Assembly: GCF_014287955.1 (NCBI RefSeq)
Contig: NZ_JACOPD010000003.1
Span: 124,001 to 188,000, forward strand
DNA: 64,000 nucleotides
Source of the DNA: Lachnospira hominis (ex Liu et al. 2021)
Lineage (GTDB): Bacteria > Bacillota > Clostridia > Lachnospirales > Lachnospiraceae
Direction of reading: 5' to 3'
The position numbers and the translations under genes are program-made. Below, piece by piece: positions 63,957 to 64,000 of the stretch (its first letter is position 1; each line of letters starts with the position of its first letter). Below the pieces are notes generated by a model. The model was not told the origin of the DNA and did no database searches. It saw only the letters and a list, made by a program, of their open reading frames with translations.

Positions 63957-64000
63957 ATTGTTATTATTTTTTCAGACTGTTAAGATATTTATTAGTCTCG

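Overview
The window looks like a chromosome segment of a low-GC, Gram-positive anaerobe of the Lachnospiraceae (Roseburia / Agathobacter / Butyrivibrio-like Clostridia). The evidence is AT-rich housekeeping genes with strong Shine-Dalgarno sites, a lysyl-tRNA synthetase carrying an extra C-terminal tRNA-binding domain, anaerobe oxygen-defence genes (rubredoxin/rubrerythrin fusion, hemerythrin, Bcp), LPXTG surface proteins and typical clostridial conjugative-element debris. The genus is inference.

Layout. (1) 1-8420 is core: an rRNA methyltransferase (cut by the window edge), an SleB-type wall hydrolase, argF, birA, dusB, greA and lysS. (2) 7949-18012 is a decayed tyrosine-recombinase element sitting in lysS. 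It carries an excisionase-like gene, an LPXTG protein fragment, regulators, a 1334-residue wall-anchored M64-type metalloprotease, an IS30 remnant, a ribbon-helix-helix regulator and the integrase. A second, displaced lysS 3' end lies at its right border, so the element appears to have brought a replacement 3' end for the gene. (3) 18.5-31.2 kb is accessory DNA: hydrolase, flavoprotein, an sdpR/sdpI-like pair with tandem operators, an ABC exporter, LOG and TfoX-like genes, a GNAT, and a LanFEG + two-component (LanR/LanK-like) lantibiotic-immunity module without a lantibiotic. (4) 31.3-47.2 kb is the most intriguing unit: an AgrA/AgrC-like LytTR-GHKL pair followed by a run of signal-peptide-less proteins (FlxA-like, FliD-C-terminus-like and three unrecognised ones). 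The same 21-bp-period direct repeat (TTCACAAC twice) precedes both the regulator operon and the FlxA-like gene. (5) Inside that FlxA-like gene sits a 9.1-kb GC-rich mobilizable element (34143-43283) with ECF sigma/anti-sigma cargo, MobC/relaxase, replication genes, TnpW-like protein and a large serine recombinase. Joining the flanks at a shared GCAAA restores a continuous 258-codon reading frame. (6) 47.2-50.7 kb holds a truncated IS256 transposase, a MerR regulator behind a textbook 19-bp-spacer promoter, and a decayed zinc-ribbon protein. (7) 50.8-54.9 kb is a peroxide/oxygen defence block: Bcp, YaaA, a Fur/PerR regulator, a flavin reductase-rubredoxin-rubrerythrin fusion and a hemerythrin. 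(8) 54.9-58.5 kb contains pseudogenes (HD-GYP, SnoaL-like, a histidine kinase lacking most of its dimerisation domain, IS3) around an intact diguanylate cyclase. (9) 58-64 kb has an XRE-regulated drug-type ABC transporter, an acetyltransferase, a Csp-like subtilase, thioredoxin and RNase HI.

Together, the core on both sides (lysS ... bcp onward) has been split by a roughly 42-kb nested accessory island. Much of that island is truncated conjugative-element genes, while regulatory modules with clear operators (RHH, SdpR, LytTR, MerR, PerR, XRE) look intact.
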